Assembly (NCBI RefSeq): GCF_008040105.1
Contig: NZ_VRMG01000005.1
Coordinates: 310,001-374,000 of the forward strand
Source of the DNA: Lacisediminihabitans profunda
Lineage (GTDB): Bacteria; Actinomycetota; Actinomycetes; Actinomycetales; Microbacteriaceae
Length of the DNA stretch: 64,000 nucleotides
Direction: 5' to 3'
Shown one piece after another: positions 1 through 9,415 of the stretch. The notes beneath the pieces are model-generated. The model did not search any database. It worked only from the letters and a program-made list of their open reading frames with translations, and had not been told where the DNA came from. The first letter of the stretch is position 1. The number at the start of each line of letters is the position of its first letter. Made by a program: the position numbers and the translations under genes.

Positions 1-440
1 GGCGCTCCCAGCACATCGAGGGTCGCGGTGTCCTCGCCGGTGATCGCGCCGCTCGTCAGCTGCTGGGCGGTGACGGAGATGGCCCTGCCGTTCGGCAGGG
101 CGATCGTGCACCCCCAGGTGGTCTTCGAGTCCTCGGGAATCGTGCAGACCGGCTGGTCGCCTGGCGTGAGGGGGAGCACGCTCACCCCGGAGTCCGCGTC
201 CTTCGTGCCGGTCAGGGCGACGGCGTCGGTGGGAGAGAAGCCCGGCGCCGTCAGCGTGAAGTTCGGGCTCGGGCTGGCAGGGGGGCTGGACGTGGGGGTG
301 GGGACGGCGGAGGCCGCGGTCAGGATCCCGGCGAGCCCGGCAAAGGCGAGGATGGCGGCCAGTCGCAGGAATCGCCGGTCGGCGCTCGCTCCGCATTCGC
401 GAAACGAACGTCGGGGGACGTTCGTGGGAGAGGGCTGCAC
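1..440 (-). CDS. Secreted protein, 5' part only (cut by window edge)
   Basis: The gene reads leftwards off the window; about 146 residues are visible. The N-terminus has basic residues (RRSF, DRRFLRL) and then a hydrophobic stretch of about 17 residues (LAAILAFAGLAGILTAA), which looks like a Sec signal peptide or membrane anchor. A Pro/Ser/Thr-rich linker follows, then a domain that looks like a beta-rich repeat (FTLTAPGFSPTDAVALTGTK), with two cysteines about 14 residues apart. The only reasonable start is the GTG at 440. It has a GGAGGT just upstream, but only 3 nt away. A perfect -35 (TTGACA, 473-478, minus strand) implies a start of transcription close to the GTG, so the 5' end is uncertain. 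The function is unknown; a cell-surface or adhesin-like protein is a guess. Confidence 0.6.
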   Translation of the reverse strand, partial: MQPSPTNVPRRSFRECGASADRRFLRLAAILAFAGLAGILTAASAVPTPTSSPPASPSPNFTLTAPGFSPTDAVALTGTKDADSGVSVLPLTPGDQPVCTIPEDSKTTWGCTIALPNGRAISVTAQQLTSGAITGEDTATLDVLGA

Positions 441-555
441 CGTACCTCCATTTAGCTAGGCATTCGCTGCCCTGTCAAACCGCGGACCGAGTGTTACGCC
501 CCGTTTGGGTGATTGACGGAGCCGCGAATCACCGCCATGATTCGTAGTCAGACGA

Positions 556-573
556 CTGGGACGATCGACCCAG
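556..573. promoter_or_regulatory. Candidate TetR operator, 18-bp dyad
   Basis: CTGGGACGATCGACCCAG is an inverted repeat with 8 of 9 base pairs matching (one A/A mismatch). It lies 40 nt before the TetR start and between the divergent secreted-protein gene and the TetR operon. TetR repressors commonly autoregulate through such sites. Binding is inferred, not shown. Confidence 0.45.
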
Positions 574-612
574 TTCGGCCGATCGCAGACCGACCAGATG
601 GAGGGCCCAGGC

Positions 613-1251
613 ATGACCCGCGTCCCCTCCGACGAACGACGAGCCGCGCTGATCCAGGCCGCCCTCGCCGTGATCGACCGGGACGGGGTGTCCGCGGCCA
701 CCACCCGCGCGATCGTGGCCGAGGCGGGCATGTCGCTCGCCAGTTTCCACTACGCCTTCCGCTCCCGAGACGAGATGATGCGGGAGCTCATCGCCTTCGT
801 CGTGGCGAACGAGAAGCGGGTGACGCTCGCCGCCGTGGCCCCCGGCACGGACATCCGCACCGCCGTTCGAGCGGGCCTCCAGGCCTACTTCGACCTGCTG
901 GTGGAGAATCCGCAGCGGGAGCAGGCCCTCTTCGAACTCATGAACTACTCCCTGCGCACCCCGGAGCTCGACGCGGTGCCGGCCGCCCAGTACGCCAGCT
1001 ACTTCGCCGCGGCAGGCGAGCTGCTCGAGTACGGCGCGCTCGCCACCGGAGTCACCTGGTCGCGGCCCGTGCAGGAGGTCGCCCGCATCCTCATCGCCAT
1101 CAACGACGGCTACACCCTCGCCTGGCTCGCCGACCGGGATGCCGTCGCCGCCGGGCGACTCATGGACTTCGCCGCAGACACGATCGCCGCGCTCGCGCGC
1201 CCCGCCCGCCCCAGCCCCCGTCCGGCCACCCCGCAGGAGCCCCAGCCATGA
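613..1251 (+). CDS. TetR-family transcriptional regulator
   Basis: A 212-residue protein of the usual TetR length. The N-terminal helix-turn-helix lies at about residues 29-48 (TTRAIVAEAGMSLASFHYAF), followed by an all-helical ligand domain. The start is set at ATG 613 rather than ATG 598 because GGAGGG (600-605) sits 7 nt before it. The stop overlaps the start of the MFS gene by 4 nt (ATGA), so the regulator is co-transcribed with the transporter and two enzymes downstream. It probably represses this operon, perhaps through the dyad at 556-573. The effector is unknown; a substrate of the MFS protein is the simplest guess. Confidence 0.9.
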   Translation: MTRVPSDERRAALIQAALAVIDRDGVSAATTRAIVAEAGMSLASFHYAFRSRDEMMRELIAFVVANEKRVTLAAVAPGTDIRTAVRAGLQAYFDLLVENPQREQALFELMNYSLRTPELDAVPAAQYASYFAAAGELLEYGALATGVTWSRPVQEVARILIAINDGYTLAWLADRDAVAAGRLMDFAADTIAALARPARPSPRPATPQEPQP

Positions 1252-2516
1252 CGACACCCGAGACCGCCCACGCGCCGGCCCCGTTCGCCGAACCGCGGGC
1301 CCGGGTCCGCGGCAGGTGGATCTCCCTCTTCGCGGCGGCCTGGCTCGGGGTGTGGATGGCGCAGCTCACCCCCATCCAATTGCTGCTTCCCCTGCAGATC
1401 GAGGCGCGCGTGCACTCGTCGGACTGGGTGGACAGCGTCGTGGCGTTCGGCGTGGTCTCCGGCATCGCGGGCGTCTTCGCCCTCGTCGCGTTCCCCCTCA
1501 CCGGGGCGCTGTCCGACCGCACCACCTCGCGCTTCGGCCGACGCCGCCCCTGGATTCTCGGCGGCGCGCTCCTCTTCGCGGCCGGCCTCGTCGCGCTGGG
1601 CGCCCAGACCGGCATCCTGGGGATCGGCGTGTTCTGGTCGGTGGCCCTGGTCGGTTTCTGCGTGCTCTCCGCCGCCCTCACGGCGATGATCTCCGACCAG
1701 GTGCCGGTGAACCAGCGGGGCTACGTCTCCGGCTGGATCTCGGCGCCGCAGGCGATCGGCACCATCCTCGGCCTGCTCCTCGTCGTGGTTCTCGGGCTCG
1801 GCATCTTCGCGGGCTACACCCTCGTCGCCGTGCTCGTCGTGCTGCTGGTGCTCCCGTTCGTGCTGGGGGTTCCGGATGCCGTGCTCGCGCCGGCGGACCG
1901 CCCGCGCCTCACCGGGCGCGGCCTGATCGCCGGATTCTGGATCAGCCCGCGCGAGCATCCGGACTTCGGCTGGACCCTGCTCAGCCGCATCCTGGTCAAC
2001 TTCGGCAACGCCTTCGGCACCGCGCTGCTGCTGCAGTTCCTGCAGTACGGGCTGCACCGCCCGCACGCGAGCGACGACCTGCTCGTGTTGGTCGCCGTCT
2101 ATCTCGTCTTCGTCGTGATCGCCTCCCTCGTCTCCGGGAGGCTCTCCGACCGGCTCGGCCTGCGCAAGGTCTTCGTCTTCGTCGCCGCCGCGCTGCAGGG
2201 CGTCGCGGCCCTCCTGCTCGCCTTCGTGCCGGAGTTCGCCGTCGCGATCGTCGCCGCCGGCATCCTCGGTCTCGGCTATGGCTGCTTCCTCTCCGTCGAC
2301 CAGGCGCTCGCCACCCAGGTGTTGCCCGACGTGCACACTCGCGGCAAGGACCTCGGCATCATGAACATCGCGACCGCCGTTCCGCAGGCGGTCGCGCCGC
2401 TGATCGGAGCGTTCGTGGTGGCCGCGTTCGCCGGCTTCCAGAGCCTCTTCGTGCTGTCCGCGCTCGCGGCCCTGCTCGGGGCCGCGGCCGTGCTGCCGAT
2501 CAGGTCGGTGCGCTGA
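1248..2516 (+). CDS. MFS transporter
   Basis: A 422-residue membrane protein with about 12 hydrophobic segments. The loop between TM2 and TM3 reads DRTTSRFGRRRPW (residues 90-102). This is the MFS motif A in the form seen in sucrose/glycoside-type members, and the second half has a related motif (SGRLSDRLGLRKVF). It is translationally coupled to TetR (ATGA overlap) and to the next gene (TGATG, 1-nt overlap). The substrate cannot be read from sequence. The setting, with a PLP enzyme and a sugar-lactone oxidase, leaves import or export of a small polar metabolite equally possible. Confidence 0.88.
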   Translation: MTTPETAHAPAPFAEPRARVRGRWISLFAAAWLGVWMAQLTPIQLLLPLQIEARVHSSDWVDSVVAFGVVSGIAGVFALVAFPLTGALSDRTTSRFGRRRPWILGGALLFAAGLVALGAQTGILGIGVFWSVALVGFCVLSAALTAMISDQVPVNQRGYVSGWISAPQAIGTILGLLLVVVLGLGIFAGYTLVAVLVVLLVLPFVLGVPDAVLAPADRPRLTGRGLIAGFWISPREHPDFGWTLLSRILVNFGNAFGTALLLQFLQYGLHRPHASDDLLVLVAVYLVFVVIASLVSGRLSDRLGLRKVFVFVAAALQGVAALLLAFVPEFAVAIVAAGILGLGYGCFLSVDQALATQVLPDVHTRGKDLGIMNIATAVPQAVAPLIGAFVVAAFAGFQSLFVLSALAALLGAAAVLPIRSVR

Positions 2517-3778
2517 TGACGATTTCGCTCAGCCACCCGTCGACAACTCCGTGGACCACGCCGGCACGCTACTGGCCGGGGATCGACGCGGCGACGGCGG
2601 AGCTCGATCCGCCGTTCGGGGTGATCTCGCTGCCGGCGCTGGCCCACAACGCCTTCGAGATGCTGCGTCGCGCGAACGGCACTCCGATCAGGGTGGCGAG
2701 CAAGTCGGTGCGGGTGCGTTCGGTGATCGACGCGGTGCTCGCGCTTCCCGGATTCGCCGGGGTGCTCGCCTACACCCTGCCCGAGGCGCTCTGGCTCGCC
2801 GCGGGGGACGAGGGCAACGACGGGATCGCGGATGTCGTGGTCGGCTACCCCACCGCCGACCGGGCCGCGATCCGCCGCCTCGCCACCGACGAGCGGCTCG
2901 CCTCCCGAGTCACCATCATGGTGGACTCGGTGGCCCAGCTCGACCTGATCGATGCGGTGCTCCCCCCGGATCGACGCGGCATCATCCGGGTCTGCCTCGA
3001 ACTGGACGCGTCGTGGAACTCCAAGGTCCTCGGGCACCTCGGCCCCTGGCGGTCGCCGGTCTTCACCGTGGATCAGGCGCGCGACCTTGCCGCCGAGATC
3101 GTCCGCCGCCGGGGGTTCTCCCTCGTCGGCCTCATGGCCTACGAGGGGCAGATCGCCGGTCTCGTCGACGAGCCGGCAGGCGACCCGGCGCGCGGCGCCC
3201 TCGTGCGCTGGGTGCAGCGCCAGTCGGTGGCCGAGCTCGCCGGCAGGCGCGCCGAGGTCGTCGCGGCGGTCCGCGCGCTTGCCGACCTCGAGTTCGTGAA
3301 CGGCGGCGGCACCGGTTCACTCGAGACCACGAGCGCCGAGCCCGCGGTGACCGAGATCGCGGCCGGCAGCGGGCTCTTCGGCCCCCACCTCTTCGACCAC
3401 TACCGTCGCTTCAGCCCGGCCCCCGCGGCCGCCTTCGCCCTCTCGGTGGTGCGCAAGCCGACGCCGCAGATGGCGACTCTGCTCGGCGGCGGCTGGGTCG
3501 CCTCCGGGCCGCCCGGGCCGGACCGGCTGCCCCTCGTCGCCTGGCCGGAGGGCACGAGAATGATCTCGCGGGAGGCAGCCGGCGAGGTGCAGACCCCGCT
3601 CAGCGGAGAGTCGGCCGCCCGGCTGCGGGTCGGCGATCGGGTCTGGCTTCGGCACACGAAGGCCGGCGAGTTGAGCGAGCACCTCGACGCCTTCACGCTC
3701 GTGGACGGTGATGCGTCCGGGTTCAGGGTCGTCGGCACCGCGCCGACCTACCGGGGTGAGGGGAAAGCGTTCCTGTGA
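2516..3778 (+). CDS. Alanine-racemase-fold PLP enzyme, D-threonine aldolase / D-amino-acid deaminase-like
   Basis: A 420-residue protein. An N-terminal alanine-racemase-like barrel carries the probable PLP lysine at K63 (RVASKSVRVRSV), a strand ending in LVGLMAYEGQ, and a glycine-rich phosphate-binding segment (FVNGGGTGS). A C-terminal beta domain holds the metal-binding region typical of D-threonine aldolase/D-serine dehydratase relatives. Family members cleave or deaminate D-hydroxy amino acids; this one's substrate is not determined. It overlaps the MFS gene by 1 nt and the oxidase gene by 4 nt, so the products probably act together. Confidence 0.8.
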   Translation: MTISLSHPSTTPWTTPARYWPGIDAATAELDPPFGVISLPALAHNAFEMLRRANGTPIRVASKSVRVRSVIDAVLALPGFAGVLAYTLPEALWLAAGDEGNDGIADVVVGYPTADRAAIRRLATDERLASRVTIMVDSVAQLDLIDAVLPPDRRGIIRVCLELDASWNSKVLGHLGPWRSPVFTVDQARDLAAEIVRRRGFSLVGLMAYEGQIAGLVDEPAGDPARGALVRWVQRQSVAELAGRRAEVVAAVRALADLEFVNGGGTGSLETTSAEPAVTEIAAGSGLFGPHLFDHYRRFSPAPAAAFALSVVRKPTPQMATLLGGGWVASGPPGPDRLPLVAWPEGTRMISREAAGEVQTPLSGESAARLRVGDRVWLRHTKAGELSEHLDAFTLVDGDASGFRVVGTAPTYRGEGKAFL

Positions 3779-5112
3779 GCATCGACAGCGCGACCGCGCG
3801 AATCCGGCCGGGCGAGAGCTGGCGCAACTGGGGGCGCACCGAGGCGATTCTGCCCGTGTTCGCCGCGCGCGCGTCGACGGTCGACGAGGTCGTGGAGGTC
3901 GTGCGCTTCGCCCGCCAGCACGGCCTCACGGTGAAGACCGTCGGCGCCGGGCACAGCTTCTCGGGCATCGCGGTGGCCCCCGGCGTGCAGCTCGACATCT
4001 CCGGGCTCGACGGCCTGCTCGACGTCGACCTGCCGAACGCGCGGGTCACCCTGGGAGCGGGCACCCACCTGCACCGGTTGCCCGACCTGCTCGAGCCCCT
4101 CGGTCTCGCACTGCAGAACATGGGCGACATCGATCGCCAGACCATCGCCGGGGCGACGTCGACGGGAACTCACGGCACCGGGGCGCGGTTCGGGGGACTC
4201 GCCACCCAGGTTGTCGCGCTCACCCTCGTCACGGCCGACGGATCGATCCTGCGGATCGGCGACACCAGCAACGCGGAGCTGCTGCCGGCGGCCCGGCTGG
4301 GCCTCGGCGCCCTCGGTGTGATCGTGGAGGTCACCCTGCAGTGCGTTCCGGCCTTCCTGCTGCGCGCGGTGGAACGACCGGCGGGCTTCGACGAGGTGCT
4401 CGACGACTTCGAGGCGCGCGCCACGGTCGCCGACCACTTCGAGTTCTACTGGTGGCCGCACACCGACGGCGTGATGACCAAGACCAACACTCGTCTGCCG
4501 GGCGACGCCCCCCGGGAGCCGCTCGGCGCCGTCTCCGAGTGGCTGGAGGATCGGGTGCTCAGCAACGGCGTTCTCGCCCTCATCTGCACTCTCGGCCGGG
4601 TGGCTCCCGCGCTCACCCCGCCGATCAATCGGCTGGCGACGAGGGTGTACGGCAACCGCACCTTCACCGACCGCTCGCACGAGGTGTTCGTGAGCCCGCG
4701 CACGACCCGGTTCGCCGAGATGGAGTACGCGATTCCGCTCGAGGCGGTCCCCTCCGCCCTGCGCGACATCCGACGGCTCATCGACGATCGCGGCTGGCGC
4801 ATCTCCTTTCCCGTCGAGGTGCGGGTCGCGGCCGCCGACGACAACTGGCTCTCGACAGCGCACGGGCGGCCGACGGGCTACATCGCCGTGCACCGCTACG
4901 TGCGCGACCACCACGTCGACTACTTCACCGCCGTCGAGCGGATCATGCGCGGGTACGAGGGCCGTCCGCACTGGGGCAAGATCCACTACCTCGACGCCGA
5001 GGCGCTCGCCGCGGTGTATCCACGGCACGCCGACTTCGTGGCGGTGCGCGACCGGCTCGACCCCGATCGCCTCTTCACCAACCCGTACCTCGACAGGGTT
5101 CTCGGCCCCTGA
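3775..5112 (+). CDS. FAD-linked sugar-1,4-lactone oxidase/dehydrogenase (ALO/GULO family)
   Basis: A 445-residue flavoprotein. The N-terminal PCMH-type FAD domain has VGAGHSFSGIA (H60 in the flavin-contact position) and later TIAGATSTGTHGTG. The C-terminal ALO domain ends with the diagnostic HWGK (399-402). Relatives oxidise L-gulono-, L-galactono- or D-arabinono-1,4-lactone. The start is GTG 3775, overlapping the preceding stop (GTGA). It is the last gene of the TetR operon and runs convergently into the APC permease gene with a 27-nt gap. The real substrate is unknown. Confidence 0.85.
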   Translation: MSIDSATARIRPGESWRNWGRTEAILPVFAARASTVDEVVEVVRFARQHGLTVKTVGAGHSFSGIAVAPGVQLDISGLDGLLDVDLPNARVTLGAGTHLHRLPDLLEPLGLALQNMGDIDRQTIAGATSTGTHGTGARFGGLATQVVALTLVTADGSILRIGDTSNAELLPAARLGLGALGVIVEVTLQCVPAFLLRAVERPAGFDEVLDDFEARATVADHFEFYWWPHTDGVMTKTNTRLPGDAPREPLGAVSEWLEDRVLSNGVLALICTLGRVAPALTPPINRLATRVYGNRTFTDRSHEVFVSPRTTRFAEMEYAIPLEAVPSALRDIRRLIDDRGWRISFPVEVRVAAADDNWLSTAHGRPTGYIAVHRYVRDHHVDYFTAVERIMRGYEGRPHWGKIHYLDAEALAAVYPRHADFVAVRDRLDPDRLFTNPYLDRVLGP

Positions 5113-5139
5113 TCCGCGGCTGCCGCCCGACCGCGGGTT

Positions 5140-7071
5140 CTAGCTGACGTGCACCGACGGACGGCGCTTGGCATCCTTCTCGCACTCGCGCAGCACCTCG
5201 CGGGTGACCGGAGCGACCTCTCCCGTGCCGGTCACCAGGAACTTGAACATGTTCGAGATCGGGTTGCCCTCCGTCCACTCGAAGTAGATGTCCGGGACGA
5301 CGCCGGTGAGGTCGCGGATCTCGAGCAGCACGGCGGCGAGGGTGTTCGGCACGTTGCCGCTCTCCACCTTGAGCACCCGGTAGCCGTGCATCTCCACCCC
5401 GCGCACCACGAGGTCCTCCTCGAAGTCGGAGGAGTCAGAGGGGTGCACCTCGAGGAAGATCGTGCGGGCACGCTGCGGGATGTGGCTGAACCGGCGCTCG
5501 TCCGTGTTCTTCTCGCGGTATTCCTTGGCCGTGCCGTCGTCGGGCTCGTTGGCGATGATACGGATCTTGCCGTTCTCGGCGTCGGCCATCACGAAGGAGC
5601 GGGCCGTCTCGTCGAGCTCGACCGAGGTGGCTCTCAGCTGAAGCGACCGCTGCACGCGGGACACGATCGAGATCACGAGGATGCCGACGATGAACAGCGT
5701 CGCGATGCGCAGTCCATCGGGCCGTTCGATGATGTTCGCGACCGACGTGTAGAGGAAGACGACGGAGACGACCGCGAATCCCACGGTGCGCTTGCGCTGC
5801 TTCTTGTGGAACGCCGAGAGCGTGACGGCCACGGATGCCGAGGTGATGAGGACGAGCACGCCCGTCGCGTACGCGCCACCCTGGGCATCCACGTTTGCGC
5901 GGAACACGATGGTGATCAGGAAGGCGATCGCGGTGAAGACGAGCACCAGCGGGCGCACCGCCCGCGCCCAGTTGGGCGCCATCCCGTAGCGGGGAAGGTA
6001 GCGCGGCACGAGGTTGAGCAGGCCGGCCATGGCCGAGGCCCCCGCGAACCAGAGGATGCAGATGGTGCTGATGTCGTAGACCGTGCCGAACACCGGGCCG
6101 AGGTATTCGTGCGCGAGGTAGGCCAGGGCGCGACCGTTCGCCGATCCGCCCGGCTGGAACTGTTTCTGCGGGATGAGGAAGGTCGTCACGAGGCTCGAGG
6201 TGATGAGGAACGCGCTCATGATGAGCGCGGCAGTGGTGAGCAGCCGGTTGGCCCCGCGGATGCGCCCGGTCGGCTTCTGGGGAGTGTCCGTCGCGTCGCC
6301 GCTGATCTGCGGCATGACGGCGACCCCGGTCTCGAATCCGGAGAGGCCGAGGGCGAGCTTCGGGAAGACGATGAGGGCGATGCCCACCACGACGAGGGGG
6401 TTCCCGTGCTGCGTATTGAGCGCCGTCCACCAGTCGGAGACGACCACGGGGTGAGTGAACACCTGGCCGATCGACACGAGGATCACCACGACGTTGAGGG
6501 CGAGGTACACGGCGACGAGGGCCACCGCGATGCCGATCGCCTCTCGGAATCCGCGCAGGAAGACGGCACCGAGCAGGGCCACCAGCACGAGGGTCAGGCC
6601 GATCTCGTTGCCGTGGAACCAGGCCGGGGCGAACGGGTTCTCGATCGCGTGGGCGGAGGCGTCGGCGGCGGAGAGGGTGATGGTGATCATGAAGTCGGTG
6701 GCGGCGAAGCCGAGCAGCACCAGCACGAAGAGCTTGCCGGCCCACCAGGGGAGCAGCTTTTCGAGCATCTGGATGGAGCCGGAGCCCTTGAAGCTCTCGC
6801 GGGCGACCCGGCGGTACACCGGCAGGGCGCCGAGCAGGGTCAGCGCCACCAGCACGATTGTGGCGAAGGGGGAGACGAGCCCGGCGGCGAGGGCGGCGAT
6901 GGCCGGCTGGTAGCCGAGGGTGGAGAAGTAGTCGACGCCAGTAAGGCACATGACCCGCCACCACGAGTGGGTCTTCTCGGGGGTCTCGGCGTGCGGCCCC
7001 TGGTGCGTGCCGCGCGGATCGACGAGGCCCTTGAGCATCCAGGTGCGAAAACCGGCGGTGGTGACGGCCAT
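5140..7071 (-). CDS. APC-superfamily permease with long cytoplasmic tail
   Basis: A 643-residue protein. Residues from about 40 to 480 contain about 12 membrane segments, starting with [17 protein letters not shown], an APC-type TM1. About 150 soluble residues follow ([16 protein letters not shown] onward). A permease core plus a soluble C-terminal domain is the layout of KimA-like potassium and related amino-acid transporters, so the substrate could be K+ or an amino acid. ATG 7071 has a good ribosome site (GGAGGA, 8 nt away). The gene stands alone; apt lies upstream on the same strand after a 43-nt gap. Confidence 0.8.
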   Translation of the reverse strand: MAVTTAGFRTWMLKGLVDPRGTHQGPHAETPEKTHSWWRVMCLTGVDYFSTLGYQPAIAALAAGLVSPFATIVLVALTLLGALPVYRRVARESFKGSGSIQMLEKLLPWWAGKLFVLVLLGFAATDFMITITLSAADASAHAIENPFAPAWFHGNEIGLTLVLVALLGAVFLRGFREAIGIAVALVAVYLALNVVVILVSIGQVFTHPVVVSDWWTALNTQHGNPLVVVGIALIVFPKLALGLSGFETGVAVMPQISGDATDTPQKPTGRIRGANRLLTTAALIMSAFLITSSLVTTFLIPQKQFQPGGSANGRALAYLAHEYLGPVFGTVYDISTICILWFAGASAMAGLLNLVPRYLPRYGMAPNWARAVRPLVLVFTAIAFLITIVFRANVDAQGGAYATGVLVLITSASVAVTLSAFHKKQRKRTVGFAVVSVVFLYTSVANIIERPDGLRIATLFIVGILVISIVSRVQRSLQLRATSVELDETARSFVMADAENGKIRIIANEPDDGTAKEYREKNTDERRFSHIPQRARTIFLEVHPSDSSDFEEDLVVRGVEMHGYRVLKVESGNVPNTLAAVLLEIRDLTGVVPDIYFEWTEGNPISNMFKFLVTGTGEVAPVTREVLRECEKDAKRRPSVHVS

Positions 7072-7114
7072 CAGGACTTTCCTCCAGCAACAGGGTAGCT
7101 CGGCTGCGGGGCGT

Positions 7115-7645
7115 TCACAGCGTCACAAGCGAGTGCACGCGGCGACCCGGCAGCCTGGTCGTTCCCGCGAGTTCGGAGAGCTCGAGCACCACGCTGATTC
7201 CGGCGACGACCCAGCCGGATCTCTCGATGAGCGAGCAACTCGCGGCGAGGGTGCCGCCGGTCGCGAGCACGTCATCGATGAGCAGCACCCTGGCGCCTCT
7301 TTCGAGTTCGTCGGGGTGCACCTCGAGGGTGGTGCTGCCGTATTCGAGGTCGTAGTCCTCGGTGAGCACCGCGCGGGGGAGTTTGCCCGGTTTGCGGATC
7401 ATGACCACGCCGTGCCCGGTCGCGTATGCGGCACTCGCCGCGAGCACGAATCCCCGTGCCTCGACTCCGGCGATCACGTCGAACCCGCCCGCGAACGGCG
7501 CCACGAGGGCATCGGTGACGGCGTGCAGGGCCGCACCGTCCGCGAACACCGGGGTGAGGTCCCGGAAGGTGATCCCGGGGGTCGGGAAGTCGGGCACGAC
7601 CCGGCTGAGTCGCTCGATCGCCTCCCGTGCTGTCGCCGTCGGCAT
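7115..7645 (-). CDS. apt: Adenine phosphoribosyltransferase
   Basis: A 176-residue protein of normal length for Apt, which makes AMP from adenine and PRPP in purine salvage. The PRPP-binding motif [14 protein letters not shown] is at residues 120-133. Other family marks are [14 protein letters not shown] (21-34) and [10 protein letters not shown] (60-69). The ATG at 7645 follows AGGAAGGA at normal spacing. In many bacteria apt sits near relA or secDF; here it lies between a permease and an ABC exporter, with no obvious functional partner. Confidence 0.93.
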   Translation of the reverse strand: MPTATAREAIERLSRVVPDFPTPGITFRDLTPVFADGAALHAVTDALVAPFAGGFDVIAGVEARGFVLAASAAYATGHGVVMIRKPGKLPRAVLTEDYDLEYGSTTLEVHPDELERGARVLLIDDVLATGGTLAASCSLIERSGWVVAGISVVLELSELAGTTRLPGRRVHSLVTL

Positions 7646-7734
7646 CCGAAGTCCTTCCTGAGCACTGCAGTATGCGGCGCGACGATAATTGTCGCACTGA
7701 CGCCACCCCTGCAGGCGACGTGCGGTCGGCGCTC

Positions 7735-8469
7735 TCACGGGGTCCGGCGGCGAAGGGTGACCGAGCCGAGAACGATCGCCCCGACCGCGAAGGCGCCGAT
7801 GATGAGCAGCCGTCCGCCGATCCACTCCGCCGACTCCGAGTCGGCGGCCACGGCGTTGAGGGCGTCGATGGCGTGCGAGAGGGGCAGCCAGTCCGAGATC
7901 GCGTGCAGCACGTCGGGGAGCTGGTCTCGGGGGATGAAGATCCCGCCGAGCAGGATCTGCGGGAAGACGATCGCCGGCATGAACTGCACAACCTGGAACT
8001 CGGTGCGGGCGAAGGCGCTCGCGAGCAGACCGAGCGTCGTGCCGAGGATCGCGTCGGCGAGGGCGACGGCCAGCAGCAGCCAGATCGAGCCCGAGATGGT
8101 GAGTCCGCACAGCCACACCGCGAACCCCACCGCCACGAGGGCCTGCAGAATGGCGAGGAGCCCGAACGCGAGCGTGTAGCCGAGGATGAACTCCAGCTTG
8201 CCAAGCGGCATCGTGAGCAGCCGTTCGAGAGTGCCGGTGCGGCGTTCGCGAAGCGTGGTGATGCTCGTCACGAGGAACATCACGATGAACGGGAACAGCG
8301 CGATCATCGCCGGGCCGACCCGCTCGAACACCGCCGTGTCCGAAAAGAGCCAGGAGACCAGTCCGATCAGGAGGCTCGGCACCAGCAGGAGAAGCGCGAT
8401 GGTCCGCGGATCGTGGCGGATCTGCTGGAGCACGCGCCGCGCGGTCGCCAGGGTGCGGGACGCGTTCAT
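7735..8469 (-). CDS. ABC-2 type transporter permease
   Basis: A 244-residue protein with about six hydrophobic segments. It has the ABC-2 layout: a short cytoplasmic N-terminus, ERRTGTLERLLTMPL after TM2, and the amphipathic segment GGIFIPRDQLPDVLHAISDWLPLSHAIDAL before the last TM. Its start overlaps the stop of the ATPase gene by 4 nt, so the two form one exporter. Daunorubicin-, lipid- and polysaccharide-type exporters share this fold. The cargo is unknown. Confidence 0.88.
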   Translation of the reverse strand: MNASRTLATARRVLQQIRHDPRTIALLLLVPSLLIGLVSWLFSDTAVFERVGPAMIALFPFIVMFLVTSITTLRERRTGTLERLLTMPLGKLEFILGYTLAFGLLAILQALVAVGFAVWLCGLTISGSIWLLLAVALADAILGTTLGLLASAFARTEFQVVQFMPAIVFPQILLGGIFIPRDQLPDVLHAISDWLPLSHAIDALNAVAADSESAEWIGGRLLIIGAFAVGAIVLGSVTLRRRTP

Positions 8470-9212
8470 GAGTCGTCCTCCGCCCGTTTGCGCGGAGTTC
8501 GGGCGATGAGGGTGAGGAAGGCGTCCTCGGTGTCGGCCGCCCCGGTCGACTCGAGCAGTCCGGTCGGGGTCTCGTCCGCGAGCAGCACCCCGCCCCGCAT
8601 CAGCAGCAGCCGGTCGCAGCGCGTCGCCTCGTCCATCACGTGACTCGAGACGAGAAGGCTCGTCCCCTCGTCCGCGAGCGCATGGAAGAGCCGCCAGAGC
8701 TCCACCCGCAGCACAGGGTCGAGGCCGACCGTCGGTTCGTCGAGCACCAGGAGTTCCGGCGATCCGATGAGGGCGGCCGCGAGCGAGACCCGCGCTCGCT
8801 GGCCGCCGGAGAGAGTGTCGACGAGCTGGGACGCGTGGGCGCCGAGATCCGTCGCCTCGATCACCCGGTCCACCTCGCCGCGCTCGGCGCCGAGCACCCG
8901 CCGAAAGTAGGAGAGGTTCTGGGTCACCGTGAGGTCGTCGTAGACGCTCGCGGACTGCGTGACGTAGCCGACCCGGCGACGCAGGTTCGGCGTGCCTGCC
9001 GGGCTCCCGAGCACTGTCACCGTGCCGGAGTCGATTCTCTGCACCCCCACGATGGACCGCATGAGGGTGGTCTTGCCGCATCCGCTCGGCCCCAGGAGAC
9101 CCACCACCTGGCCGGGCTCCACCGAGACCGTGACCCCGTGGAGCACCTTGCGCCGTCCGCGCGAGACGTGCAGCCTGTCGATGATGATGGCCGGTCCGTG
9201 GTAGTTGGTCAC
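8466..9212 (-). CDS. ABC exporter ATP-binding protein
   Basis: A 248-residue nucleotide-binding domain: Walker A GPSGCGKTT (41-49), Q-loop VGYVTQSA, signature LSGGQRARVSLAAALIG, Walker B LLVLDEPTVGLDP, and H-loop SSHVMDEA. The GTG at 9212 has GGAGAG about 9 nt upstream. It pairs with the overlapping ABC-2 permease (7735-8469). Two half-permeases or a homodimer would complete the exporter. No nearby gene reveals what it moves. Confidence 0.9.
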   Translation of the reverse strand: MTNYHGPAIIIDRLHVSRGRRKVLHGVTVSVEPGQVVGLLGPSGCGKTTLMRSIVGVQRIDSGTVTVLGSPAGTPNLRRRVGYVTQSASVYDDLTVTQNLSYFRRVLGAERGEVDRVIEATDLGAHASQLVDTLSGGQRARVSLAAALIGSPELLVLDEPTVGLDPVLRVELWRLFHALADEGTSLLVSSHVMDEATRCDRLLLMRGGVLLADETPTGLLESTGAADTEDAFLTLIARTPRKRAEDDS

Positions 9213-9335
9213 AGCTCGAACTCTCCGCGTGCGGGGGAGGCGCTGTCAAGGGCCGTCGGACCCGAGAGATCGGCGGGGGCTACGAGTTGTCTCGGAGCTT
9301 GCCGCGAACGAGGTGAGAGCGCAGATGACCTTGGC

Positions 9336-9341
9336 TATAGT
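9336..9341 (+). promoter_or_regulatory. Possible -10 box (TATAGT) for lemA-htpX
   Basis: TATAGT matches the sigma-A -10 consensus at 5 of 6 bases and lies 74 nt before the lemA start. No convincing -35 is present. The nearby direct repeat GTTGTCTCG (9286-9294 and 9340-9348) overlaps it and might be a regulator site. Confidence 0.35.
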
Positions 9342-9415
9342 TGTCTCGAATGTGCGCCGCCCGCCCTGCCATTCCTGTCCTGGGGCGAGAATCGCACTTC
9401 CCCGAGGGAGTAGCA

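Noticed and set aside
1110-2336. A minus-strand frame of 408 codons opposite the MFS gene
   Set aside because: Polar low-complexity sequence with no motif; the plus strand has a 12-TM transporter with coupled neighbours.
5113-5139. CCGCGG repeated in the short gap between two convergent genes, as a terminator
   Set aside because: Six-bp self-complementary words 11 nt apart are expected by chance at this GC content.
5149-7098. A plus-strand reading frame of 649 codons opposite the APC permease
   Set aside because: Its composition is His/Asp/Glu/Arg/Gly-rich, the usual antisense shadow in GC-rich DNA, while the minus strand encodes a clear permease.
7735-9212. The ABC exporter as an antibiotic-resistance pump
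   Set aside because: There is no biosynthetic or resistance neighbour and no substrate-specific motif; it is reported only as an ABC-2 exporter.
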